Source: Zerene cesonia (Eukaryota > Arthropoda > Insecta > Lepidoptera > Pieridae). From it: a stretch of DNA of 64,000 bases. Within the stretch, counting starts at the first letter, position 1; each line of letters starts with the position of its first letter. This document shows, in pieces, positions 59,243-64,000 of the stretch. Under the pieces are notes generated by a model. That model saw only the letters and a program-made list of their open reading frames with translations. It did no database searches and was not told the origin of the DNA. The DNA lies in contig NC_052122.1 of the NCBI RefSeq assembly GCF_012273895.1, positions 4,278,001 to 4,342,000 of the forward strand. The letters run 5' to 3'. A program made the position numbers and the translations under genes.

Positions 59243-59335
59243 TTAGCGTTTCTGTCCTTTACGACGTAGGTCTAACTGTTTTCTAAATTCTTTAGCAATT
59301 GCTTGCGAACCAGGGATCTTCCAGTTTAGTTTCAT
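59243..59335 (-). CDS. Very small open frame (30 codons), possible last exon
   Basis: Minus strand reads MKLNWKIPGSQAIAKEFRKQ then LDLRRKGQKR and TAA. The strongly basic, soluble composition looks like a protein C-terminus, but the frame is short enough to be chance. An in-frame stop lies about 24 bases upstream of the ATG. Confidence 0.2.
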   Translation of the reverse strand: MKLNWKIPGSQAIAKEFRKQLDLRRKGQKR

Positions 59336-60130
59336 TAAATAATAATATAAAAATACTTAAGTCTTTTTTTAACTATACAATTTACTTACTATGTTACAGT
59401 TGAAAAAAAAGTAAACCATACAAAAATTAACTAAAAAAAATAAATGTACGTGTGTGTGTGTTACGTTTATGTTACATATGTGCCTTTGTATCGTTGCAAA
59501 GCTATAATTCAAATTCTGTATTTTACATTTTTTCGCAGTTCTTATATTCTAGTAATCTTAGTGTCATAACTGATCCTATCATAAGAATTGCTTAATACAT
59601 GTGTCCCAACTAATCAAATTCAAATCAAAATCAAAAATACCTATTCAGTTACAATGCTCAGTTTCTCCAATCATTCTTTTAAGAATTGCTCTTCCTCTGA
59701 TACATTTATGATGGTAACACATACAATATTTTTAGGATACAATGATACAATGAAGATAATGGTATAATAAAATAAATATACGGCATGGACGTCTCCTAGA
59801 GCACCTGTATTTACTGCCACGTAAGCCATAGACATAAACTGTGAAATGATTTTAATATAAAGCTCAAATGTTTGAAAATCAGCACATAGTTCATGCGTTG
59901 TTTCGGATTGACATGCAGAGCAACGGTTTCATTTCATTTGATGACTGGTTTAATCAAAAACTTTGCAGGCTGGAATAAGTTCAATATTACAGCCCTTATT
60001 ATGTGAGTTGTGATGCAATATAACGTTCAAAGGGAAATGTATAGTAGTCCGCATAAATGCGAGCGCTTATTTGTTCACAAATGGTCTCGACCTGCATTGA
60101 GATAGATATGTTGTCGTACATAACTTTAAT

Positions 60131-60362
60131 AAACAGCTAGCTTTCCGCCCGCGGCTTCGGCCGAGTAAAATTTTGAAATAGGAAGAAATAAACAGTCCGA
60201 GGTTAATCCCGCGTAGTTCCCGTTCCCGTGGGATTTCCGGGATTGAAATTACTCTTTGTTCTTTCTAGGGTCTCAAACTATCTCCACCATAGTACTTAAT
60301 TAATACAAAGAATCGTTTCAGAAATCGGTTCAATGGTTTAGGAGTGATAATGGTACAGTCAG
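60131..60362 (+). repeat. Short repeat, CCCGCGGCTTCGCCCG / TCCCGTGGGATTTCCGGG family
   Basis: CTTTCCGCCCGCGGCTTCGG, GTTCCCGTGGGATTTCCGGG, CGGTTCAATGGTTTAGGAGT in consensus order. Confidence 0.7.
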
Positions 60363-61077
60363 AATTAATCTTATCTTAATGTTAAAAAGTAATAACAGAG
60401 AGAAAGATTCGGAACCTTACTTGTACTGACATTCGTAAATCATATCTATTTCAACTTTAATGTCTAATGGAAAGCGGAATCGGCGAAATAACTCGAATGG
60501 ACTAAAATTAAAAAATTAAAAAGGAAACAATATCCAAATCTAATATATTGTACAAAACCCGATAGCATAACTATTATAAATAAACTCATACTGTTCTTGT
60601 ACTGCCTTCTTCGCAAAATCTTCGTTACTAATTCTAGTATAATCTAATTATTGCCGTAACATGTTCGTCACACACTCATTGCCTACGTCTCATTACTTCA
60701 TATTCCCCCACTAGATAATGCTTCAGGCAATTAATTGCTATTGTATATAAACCGAAAGTCGTTTTTAACTGTCACAGATGATATGATATGTATCTGATTT
60801 ATGTATCTAGATATATCGGTACCAACTTTAAGATCGCGAGAGTACATCGAACTTACGGCATTTACGAAGAAAGTTGATTACGCAAGTGTGCCTCCGTATA
60901 CATAACGTATTGTTCCAAATGACAGATCCATTTCCATGCTATGTTTTAAAGCGACATATTATTTAAGTAATGTTAACAAAAAATTATCGAAAATGAATGT
61001 TTTTGTACCCAAGTGTGACCAACATTTAGGTTATATTGCAGTTAAAACTAGCATACTAGCAACTAGGTAATAGAAGG

Positions 61078-61160
61078 CAACGCTTTAGTAAAATTCTGCA
61101 AATGTTCATGGATGATCGCTCACCATCAGACAAACCATCAGCGCGTGGCCGCTATGACCT
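61078..61160 (+). repeat. 3' fragment of the 40184-type SINE
   Basis: GTTCATGGATGATCGCTCAC then CATCAGACAAACCATCAGCG then GTGGCCGCTATGACCT matches the SINE/LINE tail. No clean A-tail remains. Confidence 0.6.
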
Positions 61161-62562
61161 GAAAGAAATGAAATATGGATGATAACAAAACTTTAAGGAA
61201 TTTGACATTTCAATTAAATGAACGAGCATACCGTTTATTAAATGCTCTTTGAAACGATCGAAATGAGACAATTAAAATCTTCAATAAAATTTCATACATA
61301 TTATCTTTTGTAGACTCATTTTTTAATAAATATTACATATTGCGTATGAGATTTAACATTTCAAATTTATAACAACCTTTTGTACAGTCGGTTCAGAGTG
61401 TAAAAATTCGAAAGTAAACTATATATTATTAACATTTCGTGACAACTGACGTGACAGCGTAATTAATTGAGCTTAATTACTATTATCTTTTTGTTACAAA
61501 GGCATACGTCGTAGAAAAATTATAATGGTGATTAGTCGTGTTACATTAAGCGATAAAACATTTTATTACCATAGAGGAGTAATGAAAACTAGTCGCCTAA
61601 TAAGGACCGTGGGGAAGTCCAGGTATGGATATTATATAATTAATATTTTGGGCAATAAGACAAATAAATATTAAAACATCATGTTTAGTAAAAACACACC
61701 TAATAATAATGAATGAATTTAATAAGGTTAAGCTTCTCGTATATCATAGATTTATTAATTGAGCTTACTTAATATACTGATCAACGAGATATCGTTGTAT
61801 GTGATAACATGATATTGTCTTGGTTCTAATTCCATGCGGTATTAACGCTGACGATGATAAATTTGTTCTGTCAAACAATAGGCCATCATTTGCTATGAAA
61901 TATTACAAAGAATACTTAGTCGTCTCCTTAGGCCATAGCTTAATTGGCAGAGTTATATAAAACCCATTACAATTTTAAGGTTAGCCACAGATGGAGTATT
62001 ATCTCCAACAATACCGTTGTCACATATAATAATAACCTGGAATTGCAAAATATTGTCCATAAATTTTCCACTACAGGGACACAGGTCTTTTATAAGAATT
62101 CAGTTCAGGCTATAATCCAGCCCGCTGGCTAGACAGACGTTTCAAAATACTTCGTTGGAATTTTTATTCTCGGACATATCGGTTTCTTCGCTATGTTTAT
62201 AGTTAAGTCAGTCAGTCACATTCACACGAATACACAAAATAACAAGTTTAGGACGGCATTTTCAAATGTTTTTCCATATAAAAGTAAGCGAGTGATTAGG
62301 AAAATAAACATTGCCAATAACGTCCTACACATGTGGTTTTGCGTATTAGTGAGTGACGGTCATTTTGTGAACCACCTATAGAAATATACGCTATAGAAAC
62401 GAAAATTATAGATGTTTTAAACGCACGTTCACAAATACATTTTTCCATGTCATCACCATTACTGTCCACTCCATTAGGGCTATAGTTCAAGCTTTTACAC
62501 TCAGCTGTTCTCATAAAGCGTATTCACAGGCTCTATAGTATAATGATATAACTTTCTCCCAG

Positions 62563-62672
62563 GAAACATGCACGGTCAAGCTGGTGCCATCGCAGATGTG
62601 CACCTTCCTAGTGACAAGCAACGACCGCTTCCTGATTGGAGATGTTCTCACAATTCACCTAGACATAGATAA
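62563..62672 (+). CDS. Probable internal coding exon (110 bases) of an unidentified gene
   Basis: The block follows a pyrimidine-rich acceptor (ACTTTCTCCCAG) and ends at a good donor (AA|GTAAAT). One frame is open throughout: it begins ETCTVKLVPSQMC and ends GDVLTIHLDID. GC content is clearly above the surrounding DNA and most third positions are G or C. The length of 110 gives a phase change from 0 to 2. The alternating hydrophobic pattern would suit a beta-sandwich extracellular domain, but I do not recognise the family. No partner exon is evident; they could lie in the gene-poor flanks or beyond the window. Confidence 0.5.
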
Positions 62673-63535
62673 GTAAATGTTTTATTGTATGGAACATATT
62701 TCATGTTATCGATAATGTCAATGGCATATTATATTATCGCGGGCGGAGCAGTTTTGTGATGATGACCATTGATAATTTGCTTATTTCTATAAAACTCAGG
62801 AGAAGAAATATGTATTTTGTTTTATTCTAATTTTACTGTTTCATTTATTGCTCACTCAACTAAATACACTCACGCATCAAATTATAGTAGATACTTACCA
62901 TAAGTCTAACCACTACCTCACTTACTCGCTCTAATTCTAATGTATAAAGAATATAATATTATGTCAAAACAAATTCACATCAAATACTGTCACATCTACG
63001 CTATTATTATTAATCTTTGCCCGTGAATGAATCGTTCTTGAGTCTTGAACTTAGCTTTGTCTGCGCATTGTTTAACGGTGGGAAGTTAATCTGAGATCGT
63101 TCTCCGCGAACATAATTGATGTAATAAACTACGATAGCACTTATGGAGAAAGTATTATTTTGAGTTTAGCTACGATTATATAAGGCGGCGATTTTAATAC
63201 TCTGCGTCGACCTTGTAGCTTATGTAAGGAGTTCAATATGGGATTGGGTTTTCGACTTAGCAATGCGGATTTTTTATTTTGTTATTTTTGTGTTTTTGAT
63301 AGGTTTCGCCCCAGACATAATCAGCCATGAGCCTTTGACGGTGATGATATGCCAACTATGTTTAAAATGTAGAACAAATGTAGGTTTAGATTAGATGCTA
63401 AGTAATAAAATCTCGTTATGACGAATGGTCAGTATTTTCGATTTCTGACTATGTTACTAGGTTTCAAGGTTGTAATTAGGTTGAAATAAAAACTGTTTTA
63501 AAACATTTATCTATGCTTGTTAAAGAACGCTACTA
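62673..63535. other. DNA right of the candidate exon
   Basis: AT-rich. No second exon is convincing; a pseudo-acceptor at about 63301 opens into an early stop. Confidence 0.5.
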
Positions 63536-63747
63536 CCGCCTCCTTGGCACACTGGTTAACGCGTGATCGTGGAACCAAGGGGTCATGGGTTAAATTCCCG
63601 GTGGAGACGCACAATTAAAAAATGTTCGATCTGGCAGGACACAGAAGGCTGATCACTTACTAGTCCATCAAAAAAAGTCGATCAGTGAAACAGATGTACA
63701 TCATCTGCCCGATACCCCACTAGGGGGGACACGGGACTTCACTTTTT
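63536..63747 (+). repeat. tRNA-derived SINE, second family
   Basis: TGGCACACTGGTTAACGCG resembles a box A and GGTTAAATTCC matches the box B consensus at 9 of 11 positions. The body reads CAGGACACAGAAGGCTGATC, then CATCATCTGCCCGATACCCC, then GGGGGGACACGGGACTTCAC. A minus-strand copy lies at 45541..45722. Confidence 0.7.
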
Positions 63748-63950
63748 TGTTAAAGAACAAATGTACTTTTATTGTCAAGTAGGAATTGGAAGGATTAGAT
63801 AAATTGTGAAAGTCTGTGTCGTGTGACATATCCATTGCACGTATTTTATATACTACCTATATCAAGGGAGCGACGCCTCAGACTGCATCTAGTGAAATTG
63901 GATCAAAGTATCAGACTAACGTATATTTTGTATGTTTATGCGTTGTTGTT

Positions 63951-64000
63951 CTGCGCCCCACGGTTTTTCCCGCGTAAGTCCGTATCCCGTAGGAATATCG
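63951..64000 (+). repeat. Short retroposon, ACTAGCTGCGCCCCGCGG family, cut by the window end
   Basis: CTGCGCCCCACGGTTTTTCC then CGCGTAAGTCCGTATCCCGT then AGGAATATCG: the first quarter of a plus-strand copy, continuing beyond the window. Confidence 0.8.

Larger units (their letters stand above)
59336..62562. other. Intergenic or intronic DNA left of the candidate exon
   Basis: Contains the repeats at 60131 and 61078. A TATATAAAA string at about 61956 precedes a slightly GC-richer interval (61960-62130) with no identifiable coding. If the exon at 62563 is real, part of this may be intron. Confidence 0.45.

Noticed and set aside
63541..63605. tRNA gene
   Set aside because: Same reason; it is the head of a second tRNA-derived SINE with a copy at 45541.

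Overview
This window looks like AT-rich insect chromosomal DNA, almost certainly from a moth or butterfly. There are no closely packed genes or operons. The repeats are the kind that litter lepidopteran genomes: short elements opening ACTAGCTGCGCCCCGCGG and ending in TTCGCATTTATAATATTAGTAGG, tRNA-headed SINEs, and fragments of CR1/Jockey-like and R1-like LINEs. The species cannot be read from the sequence. Family assignments rest on recognition and on copy-to-copy comparison within the window; no database was searched.

Only one complete protein gene is well supported. It lies on the minus strand at 20377..21916 and has two exons: a 7-codon first exon, a 625-base intron and a long second exon. 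It encodes a 304-residue secreted protein with a signal peptide and a dibasic cleavage site. The mature chain has no cysteine, is very rich in tryptophan and lysine, and repeats xWKxVxVP-like octads. Its 37 tryptophans keep a four-residue register over most of the chain, and two homologous modules flank a spacer. A TATA-like box and an initiator-like CAGT lie just upstream. It is probably an extracellular structural protein (cuticle, silk or eggshell type), and it is the best candidate here for an undescribed system.

Region by region: 1-6.9 kb holds a decayed CR1/Jockey-like LINE 3' end (about 1.6-2.3 kb) and several short repeats. At 6867..8014 two inverted repeats face each other across a 1000-N gap. 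The stretch 8-20 kb is mostly gene-free and contains SINEs, a small inverted-repeat element with a tRNA-like core, and a perfect five-unit heat-shock element at 16294..16316. The W/K-rich gene occupies 20.4-21.9 kb. The stretch 22-52 kb is a gene desert dense in short repeats, with a long foldback (23.0 kb), a G-quadruplex-like tract (24.0 kb), an (AT)n run (27.8 kb), a perfect 36-base palindrome (31.6 kb) and a 35-base minisatellite (41.9 kb). A second 1000-N gap (52387..53386) is followed by a decayed coding tail. At 56.6-57.3 kb a 5'-truncated R1-like retrotransposon runs into a third 1000-N gap. A likely internal exon of an otherwise unseen gene lies at 62563..62672.

No genes can be seen to work together. 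The functional content is one isolated secreted-protein gene, a possible fragment of another gene near the right end, and retroelements whose 3' tails are shared between LINEs and SINEs.
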